A stretch of 64,000 nt of DNA, from assembly GCA_030685065.1 (NCBI GenBank), contig JAUXQH010000059.1, forward strand, positions 62,001-126,000. Reading direction: 5' to 3'. Shown here piece by piece: positions 1 through 9,923 of this stretch. Position 1 is the first letter of the stretch. Each line of letters starts with the position of its first letter. Origin of the DNA: Pseudomonadota bacterium. GTDB lineage: Bacteria; Myxococcota_A; UBA796; SXON01. The notes beneath the pieces were generated by a model. The model was not told where the DNA came from. It saw only the letters and a program-made list of their open reading frames with translations, and did no database searches. The translations under genes were made by a program, and so were the position numbers.

Positions 1-2052
1 GGGGGTGATCTGCAGGGTCACGTCGCGCGCGCCGAGCTGGGCGGAGAGCTCCAGCACGAACTTGTCGACGACCTTGAGCACGATCTCCTGGGAGAGCGGA
101 CCGAACGCGACCATGCCGTCCAGCCGGTTGCGGAACTCGGGCGGGAAGGTGCGGTTCACCGCGTCGTCCACGCGGCGGCCCTGGTCGGCGCGGCCGAACC
201 CGGGGCTCGGGCGCTGGCCCTCGCGCACGCCCGCGTTCGTCGTGAGCACGAGGATGACGTTCCGGAAGTCGGCCTTCTTGCCGTTGTTGTCGGTCAGGGT
301 CGCGTGGTCCATCACCTGCAACAGGATGTTGTAGATGTCGGGGTGCGCCTTCTCGATCTCGTCGAGCACGAGCACGGCGTAGGGCGTACGGTTGACCGCG
401 CCGGTGAGGAGACCCTCCTGCTCGAACCCGACGTACCCTGGGGGCGCGCCGATGAGCCGGCTCACGGTGTGCTTCTCCATGTACTCGGACATGTCGAAGC
501 GCAGGAACGCCACGCCGAGCACCTCGGCGAGCTGCTTGGCGAGCTCGGTCTTGCCGACGCCGGTGGGCCCGGAGAAGAGGAACGAGCCGATCGGCTTGTT
601 CGGCGCACCGAGGCCCGCGCGGTTGAGCTTGATGGTCTGCGTGACGGCGGCGATGGCCTCGTCCTGGCCGTAGATCCGGGCGCTCAGGAGCTCCGGGAGG
701 CGCGAGAGGCTCATCTGCTCCTCGTTGCTCACGGTGCGGGGCGGGACCCGCGCCATGCGCGCCACGACGGCCTCGATCTCGGGCACGCCGACGACCGATC
801 CGGGCTTGTGCAGGCGCGCGGCGGCGCCCGCCTCGTCGATCACGTCGACCGCCTTGTCCGGGAGGTGCCGATCGTTGATGTGGCGCGCGGCGAGGCGCGC
901 GGCGGCGTCGATCGCGTCATCCGAGTAGGTCACACCGTGGTGCGTCTCGAATTGCTTCCTGAGGCCGTGCAGGATGAGGATGCACTCGTCGACCGAGGGC
1001 TCCGCCACGTCGATCGTCTGGAACCGGCGGGCGAGCGCGCGATCCCGGCCGAAGGCGGCGCGGTACTCCAGGTGGGTGGTCGAGCCGATGCAGCGGAGCT
1101 CCCCGCTCGCGAGCGCCGGCTTGAGGAGGTTCGACGCGTCCATCGATCCGCCCTGCGTGGCCCCTGCTCCGATGATCGTGTGGATCTCGTCGATGAACAG
1201 GATGGACTTCGGCTTCTCGTCGAGGGCCTTGAGCACGGCCTTGAGCCGCTCCTCGAAGTCCCCGCGGTAGCGCGTGCCCGCGATGAGCGCGCCCATGTCG
1301 AGCGCGTACAGGCGGCTGCCCTTGAGCAGGTCGGGGACGTTCCCCTCGTGGATGCGCCGCGCGAGGCCCTCCACGATCGCGGTTTTCCCGACGCCGGGAT
1401 CCCCGAGGAACAGGGGGTTGTTCTTGCGACGGCGCGCGAGGATCTGGAGGGTGCGCTCGAGCTCGGCGTCACGGCCGACGAGCGGGTCGATCTTGCCGTT
1501 GGCGGCGCGGGCCACGAGATCGACGCAGAAGTTCGACAGCGGGTCGTTCCCCGAGCTGGCCGTGGACGACTCGCTCTCGCTGGAGATCGAGGAGGTGCTC
1601 GCCTTCTTGTGGGAGGTCTTCCGGACGCCGTGCGCGATGAACGCGGTGACGTCGAGCTTGGTGACCTGCTGCTTCTCCAGCATGTGCACGGCGTGGCTGT
1701 CGTTCTCCGAGAACATCGCGACGAGCAGGTTGCCGCCGCTGACCTCGGTCTTGCCCGAGGACTGGACGTGATGCACGGCCCGCTGGAGCACGCGGGTGAA
1801 CGCCGCGGTCTGCGTGGGCTCGAAATCTTCGGCTTCGTCTTCGGGCAGCTTCTCCATTTTTTCGAAGAAGGCGTCGAGCTCTACCTCGAGCTTCTTCAAG
1901 TCAGCGCCGCAGGCCTCGAGGCATTCGGCGGTCGTTGGGTCGGTCAGCAACGCATACAGCACGTGCTCGAGCGTCAAGAGCTCGTGCCGCTTCTCACGGG
2001 CCACCTCCATGGCAAGGGAGAGGGCGATGGTGAGTTCGCGGGAAAGCGTCAT
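1..2052 (-). CDS. clpA: ATP-dependent Clp protease ATP-binding subunit ClpA (3' end outside window)
   Basis: The ORF track omits this gene because no stop codon lies in the window; I read it from the reverse complement. ATG at 2052 starts [20 protein letters not shown], the ClpA N-domain that docks ClpS. A Ser-rich linker (about residues 150-175) follows, then AAA D1 with Walker A GDPGVGKT and Walker [10 protein letters not shown], and D2 with Walker [11 protein letters not shown], the SEYMEKH segment and Walker [10 protein letters not shown]. Known role: hexameric unfoldase that feeds substrates, including N-degron proteins, into ClpP. About 684 codons are visible of a usual ~750, so only the C-terminal tail is missing. 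clpS ends 7 bases upstream, so the two are almost certainly co-transcribed. Confidence 0.97.
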   Translation of the reverse strand, partial: MTLSRELTIALSLAMEVAREKRHELLTLEHVLYALLTDPTTAECLEACGADLKKLEVELDAFFEKMEKLPEDEAEDFEPTQTAAFTRVLQRAVHHVQSSGKTEVSGGNLLVAMFSENDSHAVHMLEKQQVTKLDVTAFIAHGVRKTSHKKASTSSISSESESSTASSGNDPLSNFCVDLVARAANGKIDPLVGRDAELERTLQILARRRKNNPLFLGDPGVGKTAIVEGLARRIHEGNVPDLLKGSRLYALDMGALIAGTRYRGDFEERLKAVLKALDEKPKSILFIDEIHTIIGAGATQGGSMDASNLLKPALASGELRCIGSTTHLEYRAAFGRDRALARRFQTIDVAEPSVDECILILHGLRKQFETHHGVTYSDDAIDAAARLAARHINDRHLPDKAVDVIDEAGAAARLHKPGSVVGVPEIEAVVARMARVPPRTVSNEEQMSLSRLPELLSARIYGQDEAIAAVTQTIKLNRAGLGAPNKPIGSFLFSGPTGVGKTELAKQLAEVLGVAFLRFDMSEYMEKHTVSRLIGAPPGYVGFEQEGLLTGAVNRTPYAVLVLDEIEKAHPDIYNILLQVMDHATLTDNNGKKADFRNVILVLTTNAGVREGQRPSPGFGRADQGRRVDDAVNRTFPPEFRNRLDGMVAFGPLSQEIVLKVVDKFVLELSAQLGARDVTLQITP

Positions 2053-2059
2053 GTATCCT

Positions 2060-2401
2060 TCACTCCGGTTCGGTCGTCACGAGGAGCGGGTACCCACGGT
2101 CGCGTGCACGGTCCATCGCAAGTTGGGCTTTTGTTTCCGCAATCTCACGCGTATAGACACCTGCCACGCCTCTTCCACTCCGATGAATGGAAAGCATGAT
2201 GCGGGTCGCCTCGACGCGTGTTCGTCGGAACACCACGGAGAGGACCTCCACCACGAACTCCATCGTGGTGTAGTCATCGTTGTGGAAAAGGACCTTGTAC
2301 ATCCGCGGCGTCTCCAGCCGCGTCTTGACGTCCAGGTCGGGAGCGATGCGGACATTGCCGTCATCGTCCTTCTTCTCGGGGCCGGCCCTGAACCGGAGCA
2401 T
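2060..2401 (-). CDS. clpS: ATP-dependent Clp protease adaptor protein ClpS
   Basis: 113 aa from ATG at 2401. The core FHNDDYTTMEFVVEVL is the hallmark ClpS segment, in which the N-D-D pocket binds N-terminal degron residues. It is followed by the Arg-rich helix and GVAGVYTREIAETKA. The first ~34 residues form the flexible tail that inserts into ClpA. Known role: hands N-end-rule substrates to ClpAP. Longer starts in the track (2887, 2427) run across the tRNA gene or use another frame, so the ATG at 2401 is chosen. It is the first gene of clpS-clpA. Confidence 0.96.
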   Translation of the reverse strand: MLRFRAGPEKKDDDGNVRIAPDLDVKTRLETPRMYKVLFHNDDYTTMEFVVEVLSVVFRRTRVEATRIMLSIHRSGRGVAGVYTREIAETKAQLAMDRARDRGYPLLVTTEPE

Positions 2402-2505
2402 GCGTAGGCTCCACGGTGATCGAGCAAAGGGCCGCTCGCGTGGCGTCACGCGGCGGCCCCCAGTCTCTCGGTACGAACGGCGCAGCACGAGGGCTGCGAA
2501 AAAAA

Positions 2506-2581
2506 TGGAGCGGGTGATGGGATTCGGACCCACGACACCGAGCTTGGGAAGCTCGTACTCTACCAACTGAGCTACACCCGC
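2506..2581 (-). tRNA. tRNA-Gly (anticodon CCC), 3' CCA encoded
   Basis: Read on the minus strand, a complete 76-base cloverleaf is visible. The acceptor stem GCGGGTG pairs with CACCCGC, followed by discriminator T and an encoded CCA. The D-arm is GCTC-AGTTGGTA-GAGT. The anticodon arm is CGAGC-TTCCCAA-GCTCG, giving anticodon CCC, which reads GGG. The T-arm is GTGGG-TCCGAAT-CCCAT. Position 55 in the T-loop is C where almost all elongator tRNAs have U (pseudouridine). Confidence 0.95.
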
Positions 2582-2594
2582 AGTCGCGGAGGCA

Positions 2595-2621
2595 TGTATA
2601 CGCGGTGTCTGTAGTCGGCAA
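2595..2621 (-). promoter_or_regulatory. Possible promoter of tRNA-Gly
   Basis: On the minus strand, TTGCCG (2616-2621) and TATACA (2595-2600) are separated by 15 bases. This would start transcription about 10 bases before the tRNA. Both boxes match consensus at 4 of 6 positions and the spacer is short, so this is only a candidate. Confidence 0.3.
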
Positions 2622-2684
2622 GGGCCGTCGGCTCGAGAGTGACGAGTGGACGTCCGGCGACAGCGCCCATAGCAGGGAGGCGTG

Positions 2685-5600
2685 ATGGGCACCGAAGGGA
2701 GGGCGGAACTACCGGAACGCCCGCCGGCGGCGCGGCGTCGACGCTGGCGGTACGTCCTGGCTCCGGTCGGCCTGGTCGGCGTGGCGCTGATCGTGTTGCA
2801 ATCGGAGCTCGTCTCCCGACTCGCGGCGCGGGCGCTCGAGCGCGCGGTAGAGGCCGCGATCGGCGAGCAGGTCACGATCGGGCGCATCGAGGTGGACTAC
2901 GTGCCGCTCCAGGTCGAGCTCCAAGGCGTGGTGGTGACCCACGCGCCCACCGGGGAGACCATCGCGGCGGTCCGCGCGATCCGGGTCGAGCCGGGGCTCG
3001 AGGGCTTCGTCCCGTTCCTGCGCACCCTCACGATCGAGGCGCCGCGCGTGGCGCTCCACCTGGACGCGGGCGGCCTTCGGGAGCTCCAGGCGCTGCTCGG
3101 CCGGCTGCCGGCGGCGGGGAGCCGGCCCGCGTCGCAGCACTTTCCGTGGCGGGAGCTCGTGATCCGGGAGGGACGGTTCTCGCTCGAAGCGGAGGGCGGC
3201 CGCCTCGAAATCGACGGGATCGATGCCCACCCTGGGGACCTTCCGGGCACCACCGACCTGCGTCTCGGCGCCCTCGACTTCTCCGTGGGAACGATCGCGC
3301 AACACGCCGTCGACGTCTCTTTTCCCGGGCTCCAGTTCGCGCCGGATCGGCTCATCGTGCCCGAGATCGACATCCACTTCGAGGCGCTCTCCTTGGACGG
3401 CGCCCTCGCCGTCGTGAAAGGCGGGGCCACCCGCGGAGACGTGTCCGCGTCGCTCGATCTGGGGCGGCTCACCGGGGGGAGGGGCGTGGGCGAGGGGTAC
3501 GTCGAGGGGCAGATCGACTTCGACGCGACGTTGGGCGGCACGACGGACGCGCCCGAGGCGAGCGGCGCGGTCGCCCTCACGGGCCTCGTCATCTGGCGGC
3601 CCGGCACCACCGCCATGCACGCGACCCGCATCGGAGATGCCCATGGCCCCTGGGTGCTCGTCCCGGGTGACCCGATGGCGCTCGAGGTCGGGCCCCTGGA
3701 CATGGCCTGGGGCGAGGGGACCCTCCAGGTGGACGCGCGGGTGGAGCCCGCGACCGGCATCCTCTCCGGGGGCGTGCAGGCGGAGGGCATCCGCCTCGCC
3801 CGGATCCTCCAGTCCGCGGGCGTCGCGCCGACGCCCTGGGCCGACTTCCGCGGGGATCTCGAGACCCACGTGACCGGCACGATCAAGCCCTTCCGCCTGG
3901 ACGGCCCCTTCGAGGTCAACGTCGGAGACTTCCACGTCAACGACGGGCCGATCGACGGCCCCTCGGACACCCTGCTCGCCATCGCGGCGGGGACGGTCGT
4001 GGGGGAGCTGATGGTGGACGCCCACCACCTGGTGCTCGACGGAAAGGTCGCCTCCGGGCCGAGCCGCGGCACCGCCCGGGCCGACGTCGGCTTCGCGGCC
4101 TTCGGGCCCCTGGGCGTCGACGTCGACTTTCCCCTCCTCGATCTGTCGCAGCTCCAGCCGCTCGGAGACGCGGGGCTGGGCGGCCGGGCCTCGGTTCACG
4201 GATGGGTGGGCGGCCGCTACGACCGGCCCATGTCGGCCCAGGCCACCCTCACCGTGACCGACGCCGTCGTGCTCGACCTCCCCCTCGCGGACCAGCTCAC
4301 CGCGACCCTCGACAGTGACCTGCGCCGCCTCCACTTCACCGACATCCGCGCCCGGCTCGGGGAGACCGACTACCAAGGCGACTTCGAGATCGCGTTCACC
4401 GACCCGATGTTCATCGACACCCAGGTCTACGTGGGCGCGGGCCACATCCGGGATCTCGCGGGCATCTTCGTGGACGTAGGCCCGATGGACGGCATCGTGT
4501 CCGGCACCGCCGTGCTCTCGGGCGAGCCGTTCCACCTCGACGGGGACATCTCCGTCGAGCTGCGCGACGTCGATCTGTACGGCGAGGCCTTCCCCAGCGG
4601 GCACGCCACCGCCTGGATGGACGACGGCGAGTTCACCCTGGACGAGCTGGTGCTGGCGCGCGGGGAGGAGTCCGTGCTCGCGCGCGGCTCGGTGGCGCGC
4701 GGTTTCGTGATGAACATGGACGTGCTCTCCGACGGCGTCGCCTTCGAGCGGCTCGACCACGTGGCGCCGCTCGGGCTGCCGCTCACCGGGAGCGTCACGC
4801 TCACCGCGCAGATCGGGGGGACGCTCTCCGATCCCGCGCCCCGCGGGCGGCTCTCCGCCACCCGCACCTTCTACGACGGCACCGGCCTGGCCGACACGTC
4901 GGTCGACTTCTCCTCGAAGGACGGCGTGCTCTCCTGGGACGGCGGGATCCTGGGAGACGCCTTGCGCACCCGCGGCACGCTCGGCATGTGGGGCGAGCAG
5001 CCGTACGAGGCCGAGGCGACGTTCAGCCGCTTCCCCGCGCATCTTTTCTACCCGCGCGCGCAGGACGGGAGCCCGGTGGACGCGCGGATCTCGGGGGACC
5101 TCTCGCTGGCCGGCCGCTTCGGTGACAGCCCCACCCCGGTCGACATCGAGGGGCGCTTCGACCGCGTCGAGGCGCGGTGGGACGGGCATGAGCTCTCAGC
5201 CCCGCAGCCGTGGGTGTTCGCCGTGCACGGCACGAGCATGCAGGTGCCGCGGCTCCGCCTCGTGGGAAACGACGGCACCGAGCTCGGCTTCGAGGGGTAC
5301 ACGACGGGAAACGGCCAGCTCGCGTTCGGGGGCGGAGGCAAGGTCAACCTCGACTTCGCCCGCGCGTTCGTGCCCGAGCTCGAGCTCGCCCAGGGGATGG
5401 CGGAGGTGGAGGTGGCGATCGAGCGCGATCGCGAGGGCGTGCCGCGGGTGGAGATCGGCGCGCAGCTCGAAGGCGCGACGCTCCGCTCCGCGTACTTCCC
5501 CGCCGACTTCGAGAACGTCACCGCGACGATCGAGGCCACGTCCGAGCGCTACGTCATTCGCGACGTGACCGCCGAGGTGGGCGGGGGCACGTTCCAGAGC

Positions 5601-6650
5601 GGCGAGAGCGTGATCGAGGCGGACGGATGGACGCCCCGCCGCTACCAGCTCGAGGGCGAGCTCGAGGACGCCCGGGTGGCCTACCTCGACTACCTGCCGC
5701 CGATCGTGGGGGACGCCTCCCTGCGGTTCGACGGCCCGGTCGACGATCTGCTGCTGTCCGGGACGATCGACATCGACGAGATGGAGTTCCGCGAGCGCAT
5801 CGACTGGGAGGCGATGGTCATCTCGCTGCGCGAGGAGCGGCTCACCGGGAGCGCGCCGGTCGAGGGCCGGCGGTACTTCAGCCTCGATCTGGAGGTGCGG
5901 GCCGACGACACCGTGCGGCTGCGCAACAACGTGGCGGACGCCGACGCAAGCGCCAACCTCCGCATCATCGGGGACACCTCGCGGCCCGGCATGGTCGGCG
6001 AGATCATCGTCGACACGCGCGGCGAGGTGTACCTGCACGAGCGCGAGTTCGAGGTGACGCGCGGGGAGCTCCGCTACGTCGATCCCTACACGTTCGATCC
6101 CGACCTCGACATCCTCCTCGAGACCGACGTGCGCAGCCACGACCAGGACTACCACGTGACCTACGGCGTCACCGGGCCGTTCTCCGACTGGCGCACGAAC
6201 ACCGCGTCCGATCCGTACCTCGCGCAGGCGGACGTGAACGCGCTCCTGCTGTTCGGCGTCACCCGCGAGGAGCTGGAGCGCTACGGCGGCCTCGGGACCG
6301 CCCTGGTCGCGGAGACGGGTGACCTGCTGCTCGCCCAGACCGCCATCTCCCGGACGAACCTCTTCATCATCGACCGGTGGAACCTCGTGAGCGGCGTGTC
6401 GGAGCGCGGATCGAGCGCCGTCACGAGCGATCTTCGGCTGGTCGCCGAGAAGCAGGTGGGCGAGTTCGACATCACGGTCGAGAAGGCGCTGGGCGTCAAC
6501 CTCGGCAGCGACTGGTACGCCTCGGTCGAGCGTCGTATCGCAGAGCGGCTCTACGCCACCGCGTACGTGGCGACGCGCCAGGAGGGGCGATCGCTGCCGA
6601 TCGGGGCGGCGTACGGCGCGGAGTTCAAGTTGAAGTGGGAGCTGGACTAG
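2685..6650 (+). CDS. tamB: Translocation and assembly module subunit TamB (DUF490 family)
   Basis: 1321 aa. The track starts at GTG 2682, but the following ATG at 2685 sits 4 bases after GGAGG and is preferred. An N-terminal signal anchor follows a cluster of Arg (about residues 17-47). A very long beta-rich, AsmA-like body then forms the hydrophobic groove predicted for TamB/YhdP-type lipid-transfer proteins. The DUF490 C-terminus is recognisable: the VDTRGEVYLHEREFEVTRGEL segment, DVNALLLFGVTREEL, and a strand-like end closing on ELD. Known role: spans the periplasm, partners an Omp85 protein in outer-membrane protein assembly and/or carries phospholipids. The Omp85 gene lies 54 bases downstream, the classic tamA-tamB pairing in reverse order. 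Confidence 0.9.
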   Translation: MGTEGRAELPERPPAARRRRWRYVLAPVGLVGVALIVLQSELVSRLAARALERAVEAAIGEQVTIGRIEVDYVPLQVELQGVVVTHAPTGETIAAVRAIRVEPGLEGFVPFLRTLTIEAPRVALHLDAGGLRELQALLGRLPAAGSRPASQHFPWRELVIREGRFSLEAEGGRLEIDGIDAHPGDLPGTTDLRLGALDFSVGTIAQHAVDVSFPGLQFAPDRLIVPEIDIHFEALSLDGALAVVKGGATRGDVSASLDLGRLTGGRGVGEGYVEGQIDFDATLGGTTDAPEASGAVALTGLVIWRPGTTAMHATRIGDAHGPWVLVPGDPMALEVGPLDMAWGEGTLQVDARVEPATGILSGGVQAEGIRLARILQSAGVAPTPWADFRGDLETHVTGTIKPFRLDGPFEVNVGDFHVNDGPIDGPSDTLLAIAAGTVVGELMVDAHHLVLDGKVASGPSRGTARADVGFAAFGPLGVDVDFPLLDLSQLQPLGDAGLGGRASVHGWVGGRYDRPMSAQATLTVTDAVVLDLPLADQLTATLDSDLRRLHFTDIRARLGETDYQGDFEIAFTDPMFIDTQVYVGAGHIRDLAGIFVDVGPMDGIVSGTAVLSGEPFHLDGDISVELRDVDLYGEAFPSGHATAWMDDGEFTLDELVLARGEESVLARGSVARGFVMNMDVLSDGVAFERLDHVAPLGLPLTGSVTLTAQIGGTLSDPAPRGRLSATRTFYDGTGLADTSVDFSSKDGVLSWDGGILGDALRTRGTLGMWGEQPYEAEATFSRFPAHLFYPRAQDGSPVDARISGDLSLAGRFGDSPTPVDIEGRFDRVEARWDGHELSAPQPWVFAVHGTSMQVPRLRLVGNDGTELGFEGYTTGNGQLAFGGGGKVNLDFARAFVPELELAQGMAEVEVAIERDREGVPRVEIGAQLEGATLRSAYFPADFENVTATIEATSERYVIRDVTAEVGGGTFQSGESVIEADGWTPRRYQLEGELEDARVAYLDYLPPIVGDASLRFDGPVDDLLLSGTIDIDEMEFRERIDWEAMVISLREERLTGSAPVEGRRYFSLDLEVRADDTVRLRNNVADADASANLRIIGDTSRPGMVGEIIVDTRGEVYLHEREFEVTRGELRYVDPYTFDPDLDILLETDVRSHDQDYHVTYGVTGPFSDWRTNTASDPYLAQADVNALLLFGVTREELERYGGLGTALVAETGDLLLAQTAISRTNLFIIDRWNLVSGVSERGSSAVTSDLRLVAEKQVGEFDITVEKALGVNLGSDWYASVERRIAERLYATAYVATRQEGRSLPIGAAYGAEFKLKWELD

Positions 6651-6704
6651 CCCCGAGCGGAAGGGCGCCGAGCGAGGAGGCGCGCGCGTTATGGCGAGGC
6701 CCCG

Positions 6705-9700
6705 ATGCGAGCCCCTCCGTCTCAAGCAAGCCGCGCGAACCGAGGCGTCGCCACGCGGAAGCGAGCCGCCCCGGCGTGGGCGAGGCTGCTCTGCGCCGCG
6801 GTCCTGGCGCCCGCCGTCTTGGCTCCCGCGGTGTGGGCCCCCGCCGCCTTGGCGCAGGAGCCCGCCGCCTCGGCGCAGGAGCCCGCCGCGGAGCCTGCCT
6901 CCGAGGAGCGAGGCGCCGTCGAGCCGCTCGAGCTGGTGCCGCTCCCCGAGGGGCCCGTCGCCACGGACTCGGACCTCCCGCCGGCCGTGCGCTACACCGG
7001 CCGCATCGTGGCCCTCCGCACCCTGGTCGCCCCCGGCGGAGGCCTCCCCGCCGAGAGCCTCGAGCCCCTCCTGCGCGTGCAGCAGGACACCCGGTACGAC
7101 CCGCAGGCCGTGCGCCAGGACATCGCGGTGCTCCACCGCGTGCTCGACTTCGCCCGCGTGGAGGTCGACGTCGAGGACTGGGTCGCCTTCGACGCCGATG
7201 GGCAGCCCGTTCCCGCGGTGAAGGTCGAGTACCGCGTGTACCCGCCTCCGCGCCTCGGCCAGGTGCTGTTCCGCGGCGCGCGCGCCCTCTCCCGCCGCCA
7301 GCTGCTGGGCGTCATCGGGCGCGAGCCGGGCGATCCGTTCTTCTCCGAAGACGAGGAACGCGTGGGGACGGACATCCGGGAGGCGTACGCGGCCATCGGG
7401 TATCCCTCGGCCACGGTCGACGTCGCGACGACGACCGACGCCGCCGGGAGGGTCACGCTCGCGTTGACCGTGGTGGAGGGGCCTCCGAACCGGGTGACGG
7501 AGGTGCGCGTCCGGGACGGGGGCGCCTTGAGCGGGCTGCGCGTGCGCTGGATCCTCGGGCAGGCGGGCCTGGGCGTGGGCCGGCCCTGGACGGAGGACGC
7601 CCTCCGGCGCGCGCGCGACGCCCTCACCCAGGCCGTCCGCGAGAAGGGCTACTACGAAGGCCGGGTGGTCGTTCAGCTCGATCCGTTGGCCGAGGGGATC
7701 CGGCTCGTGGTCCTGGTGGATCCGCGCCGGCCCTGGCAGATCGTGCGCGCCGGGAAGCGGCTCCCCACCAAGGTCCGCATCGTCGAAGCGCTGGGGTTGG
7801 AGGAGGGCGCGCGGCTCTCCCGCCGCTACGGTGAGGAGGCCTCCCGCACGCTCACGGACGGGCTCCGGAAGGCCGGCCACCTCGAGGCGCGGGTGGACGT
7901 GGTGGTCACGGAGGCCGAGGACAAGGTGAGCGTGCGGGTCACCGGGACCGCCGGCCCGCGCCATCGCCTCGGCTCGGCGCGCTTCTCCGGCGACCCCCAC
8001 TACGACAACCGCTACCTCACCGGCGCGTTGAAGGAGGCCAGCCCCGAGCTCATCGCGCGGGGCCGCATCACCCCCGACGCCGTGGACGACGCGCTCGAGG
8101 TGCTCCAGGAGTTCTACCGATCCGAGGGATACCTCTCCGCCGATCTGGAGCGCGTGTCGTTCACCGAGCGCCCGGGCCCGGAGCAGCGGGGGGCGGCGGT
8201 GGTGCCCGTGGACATCGAGGTGCGCGTGGACGCCGGCCCGCGTACCGTGCTCGCGGCGTACACGGTCGAGGGAGACGGCGTGGAGGCCGGCGGCCCCAAC
8301 GGCGACGCCCTCTTCGGGGATCTGGTGGGGCTTCCGCTGAACCCGGCGGAGGTGGAGGCGCGCAGCCGGCGCCTCGTCGAGGCGCTCAACGAGCAGGGGT
8401 TCCTCGGGGCGGACGCGCGAGCCTCCACCGTGGTCTCCGCGGACGGGAGCCAGGCCGACGTACACATCGTGGTGACGACGGGCCCGACGGTCTACCTGCG
8501 CTCGGTGATCCTGCGCGGGCATCGACGGACCCGGCGGTCCGTGATCGAGCGGGAGATCGATCTCCGATCGGGCGACCCGCTCGCCCCGTCGCGCATCGCC
8601 GCCATCCGGCGGCGGCTCTACGAGCTGGACCTGTTCTCGCGCGTCTCCGCGGAGCTCGTGGGGGACGAGGACCGCGTCAAGGACCTCATCGTCGAGGTGG
8701 AGGAGCGCCCCAACCTGCACGCGGAGATCGGCGGCGGTGTCGCCACCGACCTCGGGGTGAAGCTGTTCGTGCGCGGCGGGCATCGCAACCTGTTCGGGCT
8801 CGGCCACCGGTTGACGCTGCTCGCGCAGGCCGGTGTGGGCTGGGTCGGAGACGGCTGGAGCCTGGACGTGCTCGCCCCGGAGTGGAAGGCGGCGGCTCGC
8901 TACGAGGCCCCGAACATCCCGGCGCGCGGCGAGCGGGTGGCGCTCGACGTGACGTTCAACGAGCAGCAACAGGAGCCGACCTACCGCCTCGAGCGGTCGG
9001 GCGGCGGGCTCGGCGTGCTGCTCCACCTCGGCGCGTACGGCACCGCCGAGCTCGCCTACCGCGTGCAGTTCCGGCGGCTGCTCGACGTCGATCCCGGGGC
9101 CATCGTCCCGGGGGACCCGTGGCTCGACGAGCTCGGCATCGCCGACGTGGACGACCTCGCGCTCACCCTGCCGAGCGCCGTGCGGGCACAGTCGGGCCTC
9201 GATCTCTCCTTCGTGCTCGACCTGCGGGACGATCCGTTCAACCCGACGCGCGGCGGCGTCGGCAACCTGCTCGTCAACGTGACCGACCAGGTGCTCTCCG
9301 ATCTGACCTACCTTCGCGCGGAGGGGAGCTGGGCGTGGTGGGCGCCGATCGGGGGCTTCGGGCTCCAGGGGCGCCTGCGCGCCGGAGCGGCGTGGGTGCC
9401 CGGCACCCGGTCCTCTGCCGTCCAGTCCACCCTCCCGCTCGAGGATCGCTTCCGCCTCGGCGGCGGCGCCAGCCTGCGCGGCTTCGCCCTCGACGAGGTG
9501 GGCCCAGCCAACGAGGTGGCGCGCGAGCACATCGACTTCAACGACGGTCTGGGGCCGATCGTGGCGTACGGCGGCCGGGATGCGCCGTCGCGGTGGGTGC
9601 CGACCGGCGGCGATGCGATGGCGCTCGGGAGCCTCGAGTTCCGCATCCCGTTCGAGCGGCTCGGGCTCGCGAAGTGGGAGGGCACGCAGCTCGCCTTCTT

Positions 9701-9923
9701 CGCGGACGTGGGCAACGTCTGGTTCCTCCACCCCGACGTCACCGATTCGATGAAGCTCGCGGCGGACGACGGCAACCCGGCGCTGCGCTGGTCGGTCGGG
9801 GTGGGGCTGCGCCGCGCCACGGTCATCGGCCCGATCCAGGTCGACGTGGGCTTCAATCCCGCCCCCATCGAGGCGCGGGAGGAGAGCGTGGTGCGGCTGC
9901 ACGTGTCGCTGGGGGCGCTGTGA
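6705..9923 (+). CDS. Omp85-family outer membrane assembly protein (BamA/TamA-like) with about seven POTRA domains
   Basis: 1072 aa. A signal peptide ends at ALA before QEP (about residue 50), followed by a short Ala/Pro/Glu linker. Reading the repeated pattern 'strand, helix, helix, GY/GF, strand, strand' I count seven POTRA units between about residues 90 and 700. The last begins VYLRSVILRGHRRTRRSV. The C-terminal ~370 residues form the 16-strand barrel, with the RLGGGASLRGF loop (L6 region) and the terminal GPIQVDVGFNPAPIE region. Known role: inserts beta-barrel proteins in the outer membrane. BamA usually has five POTRAs and TamA three. The tamB neighbour suggests a TamA role, but it could be the cell's BamA. 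ATG 6705 is used; ATG 6691 is out of frame. Confidence 0.88.
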   Translation: MRAPPSQASRANRGVATRKRAAPAWARLLCAAVLAPAVLAPAVWAPAALAQEPAASAQEPAAEPASEERGAVEPLELVPLPEGPVATDSDLPPAVRYTGRIVALRTLVAPGGGLPAESLEPLLRVQQDTRYDPQAVRQDIAVLHRVLDFARVEVDVEDWVAFDADGQPVPAVKVEYRVYPPPRLGQVLFRGARALSRRQLLGVIGREPGDPFFSEDEERVGTDIREAYAAIGYPSATVDVATTTDAAGRVTLALTVVEGPPNRVTEVRVRDGGALSGLRVRWILGQAGLGVGRPWTEDALRRARDALTQAVREKGYYEGRVVVQLDPLAEGIRLVVLVDPRRPWQIVRAGKRLPTKVRIVEALGLEEGARLSRRYGEEASRTLTDGLRKAGHLEARVDVVVTEAEDKVSVRVTGTAGPRHRLGSARFSGDPHYDNRYLTGALKEASPELIARGRITPDAVDDALEVLQEFYRSEGYLSADLERVSFTERPGPEQRGAAVVPVDIEVRVDAGPRTVLAAYTVEGDGVEAGGPNGDALFGDLVGLPLNPAEVEARSRRLVEALNEQGFLGADARASTVVSADGSQADVHIVVTTGPTVYLRSVILRGHRRTRRSVIEREIDLRSGDPLAPSRIAAIRRRLYELDLFSRVSAELVGDEDRVKDLIVEVEERPNLHAEIGGGVATDLGVKLFVRGGHRNLFGLGHRLTLLAQAGVGWVGDGWSLDVLAPEWKAAARYEAPNIPARGERVALDVTFNEQQQEPTYRLERSGGGLGVLLHLGAYGTAELAYRVQFRRLLDVDPGAIVPGDPWLDELGIADVDDLALTLPSAVRAQSGLDLSFVLDLRDDPFNPTRGGVGNLLVNVTDQVLSDLTYLRAEGSWAWWAPIGGFGLQGRLRAGAAWVPGTRSSAVQSTLPLEDRFRLGGGASLRGFALDEVGPANEVAREHIDFNDGLGPIVAYGGRDAPSRWVPTGGDAMALGSLEFRIPFERLGLAKWEGTQLAFFADVGNVWFLHPDVTDSMKLAADDGNPALRWSVGVGLRRATVIGPIQVDVGFNPAPIEAREESVVRLHVSLGAL
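6851..6889 (+). repeat. 21-bp tandem repeat encoding an Ala/Gln/Glu/Pro linker
   Basis: GGCGCAGGAGCCCGCCGC occurs at 6851-6868 and again at 6872-6889. It encodes QEPAASAQEPAA just after the signal-peptide cleavage site of the Omp85 protein. It looks like a replication-slippage duplication in a flexible linker. Confidence 0.6.

Noticed and set aside
304-2199. 631-aa plus-strand ORF and overlapping plus-strand ORFs across the first 2 kb
   Set aside because: They are antisense to clpA, whose minus-strand reading gives a textbook protein. The ORF composition (Arg/Glu/His/Val-rich) is a GC shadow.
2361-2621. 86-aa minus-strand ORF across the tRNA
   Set aside because: It covers the tRNA-Gly gene and part of clpS in another frame; no ribosome site.
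8882-9919. N-terminal extension of the GT-C-like gene in the track (963-aa form)
   Set aside because: That part is out-of-frame reading of the Omp85 gene; GTG 9920 overlapping the Omp85 stop is the natural start.
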